Origin: Massilia sp. W12
Lineage (GTDB): Bacteria; Pseudomonadota; Gammaproteobacteria; Burkholderiales; Burkholderiaceae_D
NCBI RefSeq assembly: GCF_037300705.1
Contig: NZ_CP147776.1
Span: 1,798,001 to 1,862,000, forward strand
Direction of reading: 5' to 3'
DNA: 64,000 bases
The notes beneath the pieces were generated by a model that worked only from the letters and a program-made list of their open reading frames with translations, did no database searches and had not been told where the DNA came from. Shown here piece after piece: positions 9,495 to 18,704 of this stretch; position 1 is the stretch's first letter; each line of letters starts with the position of its first letter. Both the position numbers and the translations under genes were made by a program.

Positions 9495-9866
9495 ATGAAG
9501 CTCAACAAAACATATGCCCTCCTGCTGGCCTTGTGTCTGCACTGCGCTCCGGTGCAGGCTGTCAGCAAGCCGGCCAAAGCGCTGCCGCCGCCATACAACA
9601 CCGTACCGCTGTTGGTGCGTTGCGATTTCACCTATCCCACCAAAGCTGCACGCGAGGGCGCCGAGGGTACCGTGCAGCTGTATGTTAAAGTCAATCGCAT
9701 CGGCTTGGTGGAAGAAGCTGTGGTGTATCGTTCGAGCGGTTATCGATATTTGGATTACCCCGCGCGCGACTTTGCGCTGGAGACTTGTGTGTTTACCCCC
9801 GGCTTGCATAATGGTGTGGCGGTGTCGAAGTGGACGATTTTAACGGTGCAGTGGGAATTGGATTAA
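9495..9866 (+). CDS. Exported TonB C-terminal-domain protein
   Basis: A 123-residue protein with a Sec signal (KTYALLLALCLHCAPVQA) and a TonB C-terminal-type fold: YPTKAAREGAEGTVQLYVKV, then the strand and helix around RSSGYRYLDYPARDFAL. It lacks the transmembrane anchor and proline-rich linker of a true TonB, so it cannot bridge ExbBD to outer-membrane receptors in the classical way. It is a probable periplasmic protein of unknown role. A related gene follows 75 bp later, so the pair may be a tandem duplication. Confidence 0.75.
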   Translation: MKLNKTYALLLALCLHCAPVQAVSKPAKALPPPYNTVPLLVRCDFTYPTKAAREGAEGTVQLYVKVNRIGLVEEAVVYRSSGYRYLDYPARDFALETCVFTPGLHNGVAVSKWTILTVQWELD

Positions 9867-9940
9867 CGCAGTTTTGCGCGATATGGATGCCAGGCGCTTG
9901 TGCCCCGTCCGGCGCAATGAAGAACAGCTAAGGGATGAGT

Positions 9941-10372
9941 ATGAAACAGATTGCTTTGCCTGAGATTCTGCTCTGCCTGGTCATCCCGGCCTGCAGCGCG
10001 CCGGCCTGGGCGCAAGCCAGTTCTGATGCTGACACTAGCCATCAGCCTGATCAAGGCGTGACGCTTGACGCGCGCCTGCCGTATCAGCAATACCCGTACC
10101 AGCCTGGCCATAAGGATCGGTGCGACTGGGCGAGGTATCCACCCCGTGCTGCGCGTAGTGGCGTAGAGGGCAGGGTGGAGATGGAATACAAGATTGACGA
10201 AACCGGCAAATTATTGTCAGCCAAGATCAGCAAAAGCAGTGGCAATGCCGATCTTGATCAAGCATCGCTCGTATGGCTGAAGAGCTGTACCTTCACCCTC
10301 TATCGCAAAAGTGCGCAAGATGCGCCAGAACCTTACCAGAGTAAGGTGCTTTATGTTTGGAAACTGGAGTGA
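9941..10372 (+). CDS. Exported TonB C-terminal-domain protein, second copy
   Basis: 143 residues with an N-terminal signal sequence (ALPEILLCLVIPACSAPAWA) and the same TonB-like core as the preceding gene: YPPRAARSGVEGRVEMEYKI, then SAKISKSSGNADLDQASLVW. The ATG at 9941 is preferred over 9935 because AAGGG (9930-9934) lies six bases before it. The sequence is clearly diverged from its neighbour, so the duplication is old. Function is unknown. It is followed immediately by a strong bidirectional terminator. Confidence 0.75.
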   Translation: MKQIALPEILLCLVIPACSAPAWAQASSDADTSHQPDQGVTLDARLPYQQYPYQPGHKDRCDWARYPPRAARSGVEGRVEMEYKIDETGKLLSAKISKSSGNADLDQASLVWLKSCTFTLYRKSAQDAPEPYQSKVLYVWKLE

Positions 10373-10381
10373 TGGCGCAAA

Positions 10382-10416
10382 AAAACGCCGCCGGCCTGTT
10401 GGCGCGGCGGCGTTTT
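10382..10416. terminator. Bidirectional intrinsic terminator
   Basis: A perfect 11-bp inverted repeat (10382-10392 and 10406-10416) with a 13-base loop, starting in AAAA and ending in TTTT. It lies between the convergent TonB-domain gene and the TPR protein gene and can terminate transcription from both sides. Confidence 0.85.
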
Positions 10417-10433
10417 GATGTATCAGACGGAGA

Positions 10434-11693
10434 TTATTGCAGCAGCGGCTTGGCCAGATTCATGCTCCAGTATTTCGCCAGCTCGGTGGCGCCATCGGCG
10501 CTTTGCACGGTGGCCAGCAGTTTAATCGCTTCATCTTTCTTGCCGGCATGAGCGTAGCCGATGGCGGCCAGCAAACGGGTTTCGTCGGCTTTCTTGCTCG
10601 GCATTTTCAAGCCTTGCTCAATCAAAGCCAAACCCTTGTCATTGCTGCCATTGATCAGCAGCGCATAGCCGGCGTTCACCAGCGCGCTGCCGTCTTTGAC
10701 TTTGGCCGGGCTGACCGAGTCCAGTGATTTGGCGTCATCCGCCGCCGCTTTGTTGACACGATCGCGCAGCGCGTTCAACTTCTTCGCGTCGCCGCCTTTG
10801 CCCAGCACGCCGGCTTCAAAGCCTTTGTCCAAAACACGCTTTGCCTCACCCGGCTGGCCAAAACGCAGCAGCAAGTCAGCCATATCGGTGTATTCATCCG
10901 CGCCATTCATCATATTCATGAAGAATTTCAAACGGTAGAAGCTGGGGATGAAGCGGTCAGCGTTCTTGGTCGAACCAATATAGCGGCCCAGCAGATCTTC
11001 CCAGTATTCTTTGCGCGGATAGTGGGTCGCCAGCAAACTCATGCCTTCCACATAGCCATCTTTGTCGTTCAGCGACACATAGCAGTTGAGCAGCAGCTTC
11101 AAGCTGTCTTCCAGCGGGGTCTTGCCTTCTTTGGCTAGCACTTCAAAATCTTTGCGCGCTTCAGCGATGGCGCGCTTGTAATCTTTTTGGAAATACAGGG
11201 CCTGGATGCGCATATTGCGCAGATTCGGCTCCAGTGCGGCGGTTTTTTCCTGCGCGTCCAGCAATTCCACCACCTTGCCGTATTCCTTCATGTTGTAGCG
11301 GATGCCGATCAGGGCTTGCCCGAACTTGTTTTGATCTTCAGGCGAGAGACGCTTAAAGCTCAGAGTTTTTTCAATCGCGGCGGCGGTGGCCGGGTTGTCG
11401 CCCATCGAAGAGGCGGTAGCTACGCGCATGCGCCAGATCGAGAAATCTTCAAATTCGGTGCGGTTGGCAACGCCATCCATCAAGGCCAGCTTTTCCATGG
11501 CGGTCTTGAAGTCTTTGTTCTTCATCGCTTCTTCATAGGCTTTGACGAAGGGCGAGAATTCAGCGCGCATGGATTCAGCCTTGGCTTCAGCAGCAGGCTT
11601 GTCGGCAGCGTGGGCGCTCATGGCGGGGGTGAGGCAGAAAGCTGCAAGCAGCAGAGCGGTGGTGTTGGCGATACGGGCAAAGCGGATTTGCAT
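10434..11693 (-). CDS. Exported TPR-like repeat protein
   Basis: A 419-residue protein with a clear Sec signal peptide (NTTALLLAAFCLTPAMSAHA) and an all-helical body made of TPR-like units, for example around residues 66-95 (MKNKDFKTAMEKLALMDG), 146-200 and 335-415 (ALLINGSNDKGLALIEQGLK, then AAIGYAHAGKKDEAIKLLA). No catalytic motif is visible, so it is probably a periplasmic scaffold or assembly factor. The C-terminal repeats resemble those of betaproteobacterial 'tetratricopeptide repeat' proteins of unknown function. It has its own promoter region, 135 bp downstream of the permease gene. Confidence 0.7.
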   Translation of the reverse strand: MQIRFARIANTTALLLAAFCLTPAMSAHAADKPAAEAKAESMRAEFSPFVKAYEEAMKNKDFKTAMEKLALMDGVANRTEFEDFSIWRMRVATASSMGDNPATAAAIEKTLSFKRLSPEDQNKFGQALIGIRYNMKEYGKVVELLDAQEKTAALEPNLRNMRIQALYFQKDYKRAIAEARKDFEVLAKEGKTPLEDSLKLLLNCYVSLNDKDGYVEGMSLLATHYPRKEYWEDLLGRYIGSTKNADRFIPSFYRLKFFMNMMNGADEYTDMADLLLRFGQPGEAKRVLDKGFEAGVLGKGGDAKKLNALRDRVNKAAADDAKSLDSVSPAKVKDGSALVNAGYALLINGSNDKGLALIEQGLKMPSKKADETRLLAAIGYAHAGKKDEAIKLLATVQSADGATELAKYWSMNLAKPLLQ

Positions 11694-11828
11694 GGTGAGT
11701 CTTTCAAAAAAAACGCGACAAGCCGCGCACTTGGGGTTGAATGCAAGGGCCGTATTATCGCAAATTCAGCGCGCAAATGGGGGCGATGTTCTGCGCCTGG
11801 GGCGCGGCAGGCGCGCCCGCGCCATGCT

Positions 11829-13127
11829 TCATTCTTTTTCCGGCAGATCTAAAAAGAATGACAGCGCAATCACTGGAATCGCCGCCAGCAGCGCCCACAA
11901 AAAGAAGTGCTGATAGCCCAGCCATTTTTGAATATCGCCGCTGATGATGCGTGAGAGCGATAGACCAAGTTGCATCACGCCGGTGGCCAGGGCGTAATGC
12001 GCGGTGGGGTAGGGGCCGGGCGCAACCACTTGCATCATGTACAGCATCAAGCCGACAAAGCCAAAGCCAAAGCCAAACATTTCCACCGCGAGCGCGGCGG
12101 TGATGATGATTTGGCTTTGCGGCTGTGCGCTGGCCAAATACCAAAACGCCAGATTCGGCAGATTCATGGCGATGATCAGGGGCAGGAGCGCGCGTTTGAG
12201 ACCCAGCGCGGCGGCGAAATAACCGCCGGCGATGCTGCCCAGAATAAAGGTGATGGTGCCGGCCACGCCGTAAATCATGCCCAGCTGTTCAGTTTTCAAA
12301 CCCAGCCCGCCGGCTTCTGTTTTGTCGAGCAAAAACAATTGGCTGACTGTGGCGATTTGGCCTTCGCCCAGACGGAACAGGATGATGAAGGCAATCATCA
12401 GCCACACCCCGCGCTTGGAAAAAAAGCTCGATAAAATTTCCAGCAGCGGCACGCCCGATTCTGCCGTGGCGCCGGCCTGACGCGTGCGCGTATCCGGCAG
12501 GGCGAAGCTGTGATACAGCGCGAGCAAGGCCATGCCGCCGGCTAACAGCGCGAAAATCGCCGTCCAGGCGGCTTTCACGCCGATCATGCCTTCCAACATC
12601 CCGGCCAAGACCGGCATGCCGCCCACCGCCACCAGTTTGGCGCCATTGAAAAACGCGCCTAACCAGCCGGAATATTGCGCTTGCGCGGTTTTATCCAGAC
12701 TGGCGATGTATAAGCCATCGCACGCAATATCATGGGTGGCGCTGGCTAAAGCCAGCACCGCCATGCAGGCGATGGTGGTGAGGAAAAAGCCCGGCGTTTG
12801 GATCAGCAGGGCGCATGCGGCCAGTGCGGCGGCGGCCACCGCCTGGAAAAACACCACGATTTTCTTTTTGCTGTCATACGCTTCCAACAGCGGACTCCAG
12901 AGCGGTTTGAAGACCCAGGCAAAGCCCAGCGCGCCGGTCCAGCGCGTGATCTCTTCATTTGGCACGCCCAGTTGTTTGTACATCAGCACGGAAATCGTCA
13001 TCACCACAAAAAACGGCAAACCTTGCGCGAAATACAGGGTGGGTATCCAAGTCAGCGCGGACAGGCGCCGGGTTTTTTGCGGGGCCAAGTCCGCATACTG
13101 TGGAAGAGATGTGCTGCTGTGCTCCAT
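11829..13127 (-). CDS. AmpG-like MFS permease
   Basis: A 432-residue polytopic inner-membrane protein with about 12 predicted membrane segments and the AmpG-type start TWIPTLYFAQGLPFFVVMTI, then WTGALGFAWVFKPLWSPLLE. AmpG proteins import GlcNAc-anhydromuropeptides. As the last gene of a GlcNAc operon this one may carry muropeptides, GlcNAc or chitooligosaccharides; the substrate is inferred from context only. It lies 28 bp beyond the ABC ATPase gene on the same strand. Confidence 0.8.
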   Translation of the reverse strand: MEHSSTSLPQYADLAPQKTRRLSALTWIPTLYFAQGLPFFVVMTISVLMYKQLGVPNEEITRWTGALGFAWVFKPLWSPLLEAYDSKKKIVVFFQAVAAAALAACALLIQTPGFFLTTIACMAVLALASATHDIACDGLYIASLDKTAQAQYSGWLGAFFNGAKLVAVGGMPVLAGMLEGMIGVKAAWTAIFALLAGGMALLALYHSFALPDTRTRQAGATAESGVPLLEILSSFFSKRGVWLMIAFIILFRLGEGQIATVSQLFLLDKTEAGGLGLKTEQLGMIYGVAGTITFILGSIAGGYFAAALGLKRALLPLIIAMNLPNLAFWYLASAQPQSQIIITAALAVEMFGFGFGFVGLMLYMMQVVAPGPYPTAHYALATGVMQLGLSLSRIISGDIQKWLGYQHFFLWALLAAIPVIALSFFLDLPEKE

Positions 13128-13154
13128 GGTCTGCCTCTGCTCTTGTGGTAGGTA

Positions 13155-14195
13155 TTATGATGATGAAACCAGACGCCGGCCTGCGGCGTCGAAAAAATGA
13201 CAATGCGCCGCCTCCGGGACCAGTTTGCCCTGGGGCGGCATGGTTTGCCAATCGTCCTTGCTGCGCAGGCAAAAACGGCTTTGACTGGCGGCGTGTTGCA
13301 CATAAATCTGGCAGCAATCGCCCAGATATTCGCCATGCGCCAAGCGCACCGGCAAACCGTCTTGTTCGCTGTCAGGCGCCAGCAGGCGCAAATGTTCGGC
13401 GCGCACCCCGAGTTCCTGCGCGCCGGCGGGCGGCTGCAACCAGGGAAACAGGGCGGCGGGGGCGAAATTCATTTGCGGCGTGCCTAAAAAACCGGCCACA
13501 AAACGGTTCACCGGCTGTTGATACAGTTCGCGCGCGCTGGCGCATTGCGCAATCTGGCCGCCTTGCAAGACGGCAATGCGCTGGCCCAGCGTCATCGCTT
13601 CAACCTGATCATGCGTGACATAAATAATGGTGGCGCCGGTTTGTTGATGCAGGCGCGCCAATTCGATGCGCATTTGCTCGCGCAAGGCGGCGTCGAGATT
13701 GGAGAGCGGCTCATCAAACAGCAAGATGCCCGGCGCGCGCGTCAAGGCGCGTCCAATCGCCACGCGCTGGCGCTGGCCGCCCGAGAGCGCAGCCGGCTTG
13801 CGGGTGAGCAAATCCTCAATCTGTAAAATCTGCGCCACTTCCGCCACCCGCTGCGCGATGTCGTGTTTGCTGCGGCCCGCCATTTTCAGCGGAAACGCCA
13901 GGTTTTGCGCCACCGTCATATGCGGGTACAGGGCGTAAGACTGAAACACCATGGCCAGCCCGCGCTGATCCGGCGGGGTGTGGTTGGCGGGCTGGCCGTG
14001 CAGCAATAATTCGCCGCTATCGGCCTGCTCCAAACCGGCAATCACCCGCAGCAGGGTCGATTTGCCGCAGCCCGAGGGGCCGACCAGCACCACGAATTCA
14101 CCCGGCTGCACGCACAAATCCACTGCTTGCAAGGCGGGCCGGCCATCGGCCCAGCGCTTGCTGATCTGGCGTAATTCCAGCGCTGGCGCCATCAT
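13155..14195 (-). CDS. Sugar ABC transporter ATP-binding protein (MalK/UgpC type)
   Basis: Cytoplasmic ATPase that drives the sugar importer encoded next to it. The 346 residues contain Walker A (GPSGCGKST, near residue 38), the ABC signature LSGGQRQRVAIGRAL, Walker B ILLFDEPLSNLDA and the H-loop YVTHDQ, followed by a TOBE-type regulatory region of about 110 residues. Its start overlaps the end of the GH3 hexosaminidase gene as ATGA. The MalK/UgpC class is normally paired with two different permeases and a family 1 binding protein, exactly what is found upstream. Confidence 0.93.
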   Translation of the reverse strand: MMAPALELRQISKRWADGRPALQAVDLCVQPGEFVVLVGPSGCGKSTLLRVIAGLEQADSGELLLHGQPANHTPPDQRGLAMVFQSYALYPHMTVAQNLAFPLKMAGRSKHDIAQRVAEVAQILQIEDLLTRKPAALSGGQRQRVAIGRALTRAPGILLFDEPLSNLDAALREQMRIELARLHQQTGATIIYVTHDQVEAMTLGQRIAVLQGGQIAQCASARELYQQPVNRFVAGFLGTPQMNFAPAALFPWLQPPAGAQELGVRAEHLRLLAPDSEQDGLPVRLAHGEYLGDCCQIYVQHAASQSRFCLRSKDDWQTMPPQGKLVPEAAHCHFFDAAGRRLVSSS

Positions 14196-15730
14196 GCCAC
14201 CTGATCAATGCAGGGGTTGCGCCCGCTGGCCCCGACTTCGCCGCGCAGCCAGCGCAAGGCGGAACGGATGCCGGGCGCCGCAAAGCCATAGGTCAGCAGG
14301 GCCGGGGCCGCCACATCCAGCGCCTGGAAAGGATTCCACAGGCAGACATGCAAATCAGGCCGCCAGTGTTCGCGCACGCAGGGCGGATAGCGCAGCCGGC
14401 TGGTCGAGGCCAGCAGCACAAATCCGGGATGGCTGGCGCGCCAGGCGGCCCAGTCAAAACTTTCCGCATCTTCAAAGGTCGAGAGTTCGACTTGGTAATA
14501 CGGGCTTAAATAACGTTTCAATTCCAGTGCCGACAAGCCTTTTTCAGATACGCCGTCATGCGCCACATCGGCGCGCACCAGCAGTTGCAGCGCGCTGCCG
14601 GCGGGCAGGGCTTGCGGCAGCCGGCCTTGATGCGGCAGCGCAGTCAAGCCACGCAGCCAGGCTTCTTCCATCAAAGCATGGTCAGCCGCTTCACGCGCAT
14701 AGGCGCCGTCCGGCTGTTGTGTCACCGGATAGCGCGCCGCCAGTCTGTCCAGCCGGCCTAAACGCTGCTGAATTTCTTCCATACTGATGGCGCCGGAGGC
14801 GATGGCGTGTTCCAGCGCATCCAGGGTTTCCAGCTGGGTTTCGGTATTGCCCAGCGCCATCACCATATCGGCCCCGGCCAACAGCGCTTGCGCCGCCGCC
14901 TGGCCGGCGCCGTAGCGGCCTGCAATCGCATGCATATCCATGCCGTCGGTGATGATCACGCCATCAAAGTTCCAGCTGCTGCGGATCAAGCCTTGCAAAA
15001 TCGCCGGTGACAGGGTGGCCGGGTGTTGCGCATCCAGCGCCGGATACACGATATGCGCCGTCATCATCGCCGGCGCATCGCTGGCCAGCGCGGCAAAAGG
15101 TTGGAATTCGAGTTGCTGCAATGCCGCCAAAGGCTTATCGACGGTCGGCAGGTCGCGATGCGAATCGACATGGGTGTCGCCATGGCCCGGCGCATGTTTG
15201 ACGCAGCAGGCCACGCCTTCGGCCAGACTGCCGCGCATCCAGGCCGCCGCCAGGGCGGATACCCTGGCCGGATCAGCGCCAAAGCTGCGCTCGGCAATCA
15301 CCGGATTGTGCAAATTATTGTTCAAGTCCAGCACCGGGGCGAAATTCCAATTAAAGCCCAGCGCCTTGACGCCGCGCGCCACCGCAGCCCCGACTTGCTC
15401 GGCCAGGGTTTCATCATCCGCCGCGCCCAAGCCCATCGCCGCCGGCGGCGCCGGCAACCAGGTGGCGCGCACCACGGCGCCGCCTTCCTGGTCAATCGCG
15501 ATCAGCGCATCCGGCCCCATCGCTGCGCGCAAATCCGCCGTCAGACGGCACAACTGTTGCGGGTTGGCCATGTTTTGCCGGAACAGGCAGACCGCGCGGA
15601 TATGGTTGTCGCGCAAAAACGCGGCTTGCTGCGCGCTCAATTCCTGGCCCGGCATGCGGATCATGATCAAACGGCCAGCGGCCTGGCGCGGGGTGATGCG
15701 CATTTCTTGTATTCCTTCATGCAAATTCAT
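14192..15730 (-). CDS. Cytoplasmic GH3 beta-N-acetylhexosaminidase (NagZ-like)
   Basis: Predicted to release GlcNAc from imported chitooligosaccharides or muropeptides. Starting at ATG 15730, which overlaps the permease stop as ATGA, it has 512 residues; the open frame upstream to 15919 lies over the permease gene and is not used. NagZ hallmarks are KHAPGHGDTHVDSHRDLP (the mobile loop with the His-Asp general acid/base pair) and VIITDGMDMHAIA (nucleophile Asp). It lacks a signal peptide. NagZ proper is about 340 residues; the additional C-terminal domain of roughly 170 residues resembles the longer Bacillus-type GH3 enzymes. Placement among ABC genes says the substrate enters intact. Confidence 0.9.
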   Translation of the reverse strand: MNLHEGIQEMRITPRQAAGRLIMIRMPGQELSAQQAAFLRDNHIRAVCLFRQNMANPQQLCRLTADLRAAMGPDALIAIDQEGGAVVRATWLPAPPAAMGLGAADDETLAEQVGAAVARGVKALGFNWNFAPVLDLNNNLHNPVIAERSFGADPARVSALAAAWMRGSLAEGVACCVKHAPGHGDTHVDSHRDLPTVDKPLAALQQLEFQPFAALASDAPAMMTAHIVYPALDAQHPATLSPAILQGLIRSSWNFDGVIITDGMDMHAIAGRYGAGQAAAQALLAGADMVMALGNTETQLETLDALEHAIASGAISMEEIQQRLGRLDRLAARYPVTQQPDGAYAREAADHALMEEAWLRGLTALPHQGRLPQALPAGSALQLLVRADVAHDGVSEKGLSALELKRYLSPYYQVELSTFEDAESFDWAAWRASHPGFVLLASTSRLRYPPCVREHWRPDLHVCLWNPFQALDVAAPALLTYGFAAPGIRSALRWLRGEVGASGRNPCIDQVA

Positions 15731-16542
15731 TTCAAAGCTCCATCCAAGCCGCGCAGGAAAAAGCGCTGGCAAGCCAAAAATAAAAGTGTCACCGGCAAAA
15801 CAGTGATGATCGCGCCGGCGGCAATCACCTGGGCATTGCTGCCAAATACGCCTTTCAGATACAGCACGGCGGCTGAGAGCGGCAAATCTTCCGGGCGGCT
15901 TAACACGATCGAGGGCCACAGATAATCATTCCAGGCTTCCACCGCGCCTAAAATCGCCACCGTCGCCAGCCAGGGCGCAAGCAGCGGCAGGGCGATATGA
16001 AAAAACACCTGGAATTCGCCCGCGCCATCTAAGCGCGCGGCATCCATCAGATCCGCCGGCAGTGCGGCAAACGCTTGCTGCAACATGAAAATCGACACCA
16101 CATGCACCAGATTCGGGGCTAACACGCCCGCCAGACTGTCATGCCAGCCGAGTTTGCTGATGGTGATGAAATTCACCAGAAAATTGACTTCAGAGGGCAA
16201 TAGCAGGGTCGCGAACAAAATCCCCAAGGCCAGCCGTTTGCCGCGAAACCGCCAGCGCGCCAAGGCCCAGGCCGCCAGGGTGCAAAACAGCAGGCGCAAG
16301 CCGACGGTGGCGGCGGTGATCAGAATCGAGTTGCCCAGATGGCGCGCGATGGGCAGATTGTTCGCCACTTCAACAAAATTGCCCAAACCGGGATTGGCCG
16401 GCACAAGCGGCGGCGGCCACAGCGGCGCGCTGTCTTGCGCCAGCGCCTGGCACAGCGTCCACCAAAACGGGTACAGACACAGCGCCGCCATCAAAAACAG
16501 CAGCAGATATTGCAACGCGCGCAGGGGCCAGGGACTGCTCAT
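15727..16542 (-). CDS. Sugar ABC transporter permease (MalG/UgpE type)
   Basis: Inner-membrane channel subunit, 271 residues from the ATG at 16542 that overlaps the preceding permease stop (ATGA); the longer frame to 16593 is less likely. About six membrane segments are visible. The EAA loop that docks on the ATPase is DLMDAARLDGAGEFQVFFHI, with the conserved E/D-A-A and G spacing. It pairs with the gene upstream to make a heterodimeric channel. Confidence 0.92.
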   Translation of the reverse strand: MSSPWPLRALQYLLLFLMAALCLYPFWWTLCQALAQDSAPLWPPPLVPANPGLGNFVEVANNLPIARHLGNSILITAATVGLRLLFCTLAAWALARWRFRGKRLALGILFATLLLPSEVNFLVNFITISKLGWHDSLAGVLAPNLVHVVSIFMLQQAFAALPADLMDAARLDGAGEFQVFFHIALPLLAPWLATVAILGAVEAWNDYLWPSIVLSRPEDLPLSAAVLYLKGVFGSNAQVIAAGAIITVLPVTLLFLACQRFFLRGLDGALK

Positions 16543-17420
16543 ACCGCCCCCTTGCGCCGCGCCAGATGCAAGCACAGCGCCACCGCGATGCACAGCAAGG
16601 ACGCCAGCATCGAAGCCGCCAGTCCCTTGCCCAGTTGCAAATGCTTAAAGCCCTGGTCATACGCGTAATACAGCAGGGTGAAGCTGGAATTCATCGGCCC
16701 GCCCTGGGTCAGCACATCCACTTCCTGATATGTTTTCAAGGCCGCCAGCAGCGACAACAGACTGCACAAGGCTAACGTGGGACGGATCTGCGGCAGCGTG
16801 ATATGCCAAAAACGGCGCCAGGCCCCGGCCCCGTCCAGACGGGCGGCGGCCAATAATTCCGGCGACACCGCCTGCAGCGCGGCCAGATACATCACCATAT
16901 ACCAGCCCAGACCGCGCCAGAGCGTGACAAACATCACCGCCCAGATTGCGTAATCCTCATCCTGCAACCAGTCGCGTCCCTGCTGCAAAATATGCAAATG
17001 GGTCAGCACAAAATTCAGCGCACCCTGTTCATGCAGCAGAAAACCCCAAACAATCCCGACCACAGACACCGTAGTCACCACCGGCAAATAAAAAATCATG
17101 CGAAACACATGGATGCCGCGCAAAGCCTGATTCGCCAACAGCGCTAAGGCCAGCGCGGCGGCTTGCATCAGCGGCACAAGTAAGAGAAAACGCAGAGAAT
17201 TTTGCCAGCCGTTGATAAATAAAGGATCGTCCAGCAAATCGCGATAATTGCGCCAGCCGACAAACTGCGCCGGCTGGCCCAGGCTGTAATCAGTGAATGA
17301 GAGCCAGGCCCCATACGCCACCGGCCAGAATGAAAACAGCGCCAGCAAACACAGCGCCGGGGCCAGCCACAACCAGGCGCGCAGGGTGTGGCGGGCGGTG
17401 GGCGGATGGCTGGCTGACAT
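16539..17420 (-). CDS. Sugar ABC transporter permease (MalF/UgpA type)
   Basis: The other channel subunit, 293 residues from ATG 17420, two bases after the binding-protein stop. It has six predicted membrane segments (beginning LRAWLWLAPALCLLALFSFW) and the EAA loop PELLAAARLDGAGAWRRFWH. The frame is open to 17468, but that would overlap the binding-protein gene. Together with the ATPase and binding protein this is a complete CUT1-type importer. Confidence 0.92.
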   Translation of the reverse strand: MSASHPPTARHTLRAWLWLAPALCLLALFSFWPVAYGAWLSFTDYSLGQPAQFVGWRNYRDLLDDPLFINGWQNSLRFLLLVPLMQAAALALALLANQALRGIHVFRMIFYLPVVTTVSVVGIVWGFLLHEQGALNFVLTHLHILQQGRDWLQDEDYAIWAVMFVTLWRGLGWYMVMYLAALQAVSPELLAAARLDGAGAWRRFWHITLPQIRPTLALCSLLSLLAALKTYQEVDVLTQGGPMNSSFTLLYYAYDQGFKHLQLGKGLAASMLASLLCIAVALCLHLARRKGAV

Positions 17421-17422
17421 GC

Positions 17423-18700
17423 TTATTTCCCGCCCGGCTTGGCTGATTTTTCCAATTGACGGTTGCAAAACGCCACCGCCTCATCGAGCGCCTGTTTGAC
17501 CGGCATGCGGCCTGTCACCGCCGCCTCAACTGCGCGGCTTAAGGCGCGTTGCATTTGCTGATAATCGTCAATCCCGGCCACATACAGGGTGCGCGCCTGG
17601 GCCACCGATTTGCCGGCCTGCACGCGCGCCAGATCATTTGCGTCGGGGTTTGCCGGCAGCTGCGAAAACCAGGAATCCGCCGCCGCCTTGGCGCTGGTCG
17701 GAAACACATTCGCCGCGCGCGCAAACGCCAGTTGATTGGCGTCATTGGTGAGAAAGCGCGCCAATTGCGCCGCCGGCGCGCTGATACTGGCCTCGCTTTG
17801 TTTGGGAATCGCGAAATGAAACAGCCAGCCGCCATCCGCAATCCCGCCCGGGCCAAGCGGCGCGGCGGCAATCCCGGTATCGGCAAACACCGCCGGCGCA
17901 TCGCCTTGCACCCGCTTAATCACAGCGGTGGCGCCGAGCATCATCGCCAGCCGCTTGCTGTTATATGCGGCCAAGACCTGGGAAAAATTGTTTTCCGCAA
18001 ACAAGCCGTCTTTGAGCAAGGCTTTTTTCTCATACGCAAGCCGGAAGCGCTCGACAAAGGCGATATGCGCGGGCGAGTTGAACACCGCGCGGCCGTCTTT
18101 GAACAGCGGCAAACTTTGCTGCAGAAAATAATTGTCCATCTTGCCCAGCGGCGGCGCGAATCCGGCTTGTCCGGTTTTCGCCGCCACCCGTTCCGCTGTG
18201 CTTAAAATCTGTTCCAGGGTTTGCGGCGGCTGCGTCACGCCGGCAGCAGCGAGCAGACTTTTGTTATACGCCAGCACATTCGCATTGGTGTAATGCGGAA
18301 AGCCCCAGGTCTTGCCCTGAAATTGCAAGTCCGCCAGCGGCCCGCCCAGATACGGCGCCGGCTTGCCCAATTCGGCATCGACCGGTTGCAGCAAACCCTT
18401 GCGTGCATATTCGCCGGCCCAGGGCGCATTTAACTGCACCAGCGCGGGCGGTTTGCCGGCGGCCAAGGCCGCCGCCAGCCGCGCTTGCAGGACTTCATGA
18501 GGATAGTCTGTCCATTCGACTGTCACGCCGGGGTGCTGCGCCTGGTAGCGTTGGCGCATCTCTTCAAACAAGGGCGTAAAGCGCGGCTTCATGCCCATTG
18601 TCCACACCTGCAAGGTCTGGCCCTGGGACAGATTGGCGCTCAAGGCCAGAGCAAGCGCGCTGAGCGTGCGCCAGAGCAGGGGACGGATAGCCGACATCAT
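17423..18700 (-). CDS. Extracellular sugar-binding protein, family 1
   Basis: Periplasmic substrate-binding component of the importer, 425 residues, with a Sec signal (LLWRTLSALALALSANLSQG) and no lipobox cysteine. The mature protein has the family 1 pattern: QLNAPWAGEYARKGLLQPVD, then WGFPHYTNANVLAYNK, then NNFSQVLAAYNSKRLAMMLG. By context the ligand is probably GlcNAc, chitobiose or longer chitooligosaccharides, but the sequence alone does not fix it. It begins four bases after the deaminase stop, so all transporter genes are cotranscribed. Confidence 0.9.
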   Translation of the reverse strand: MMSAIRPLLWRTLSALALALSANLSQGQTLQVWTMGMKPRFTPLFEEMRQRYQAQHPGVTVEWTDYPHEVLQARLAAALAAGKPPALVQLNAPWAGEYARKGLLQPVDAELGKPAPYLGGPLADLQFQGKTWGFPHYTNANVLAYNKSLLAAAGVTQPPQTLEQILSTAERVAAKTGQAGFAPPLGKMDNYFLQQSLPLFKDGRAVFNSPAHIAFVERFRLAYEKKALLKDGLFAENNFSQVLAAYNSKRLAMMLGATAVIKRVQGDAPAVFADTGIAAAPLGPGGIADGGWLFHFAIPKQSEASISAPAAQLARFLTNDANQLAFARAANVFPTSAKAAADSWFSQLPANPDANDLARVQAGKSVAQARTLYVAGIDDYQQMQRALSRAVEAAVTGRMPVKQALDEAVAFCNRQLEKSAKPGGK

Positions 18701-18704
18701 CGCC

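Noticed and set aside
14192-15919. Longer 575-residue version of the GH3 hexosaminidase
   Set aside because: The extra 63 N-terminal residues are antisense-free shadow over the permease gene in another frame; the ATGA overlap at 15730 marks the start.
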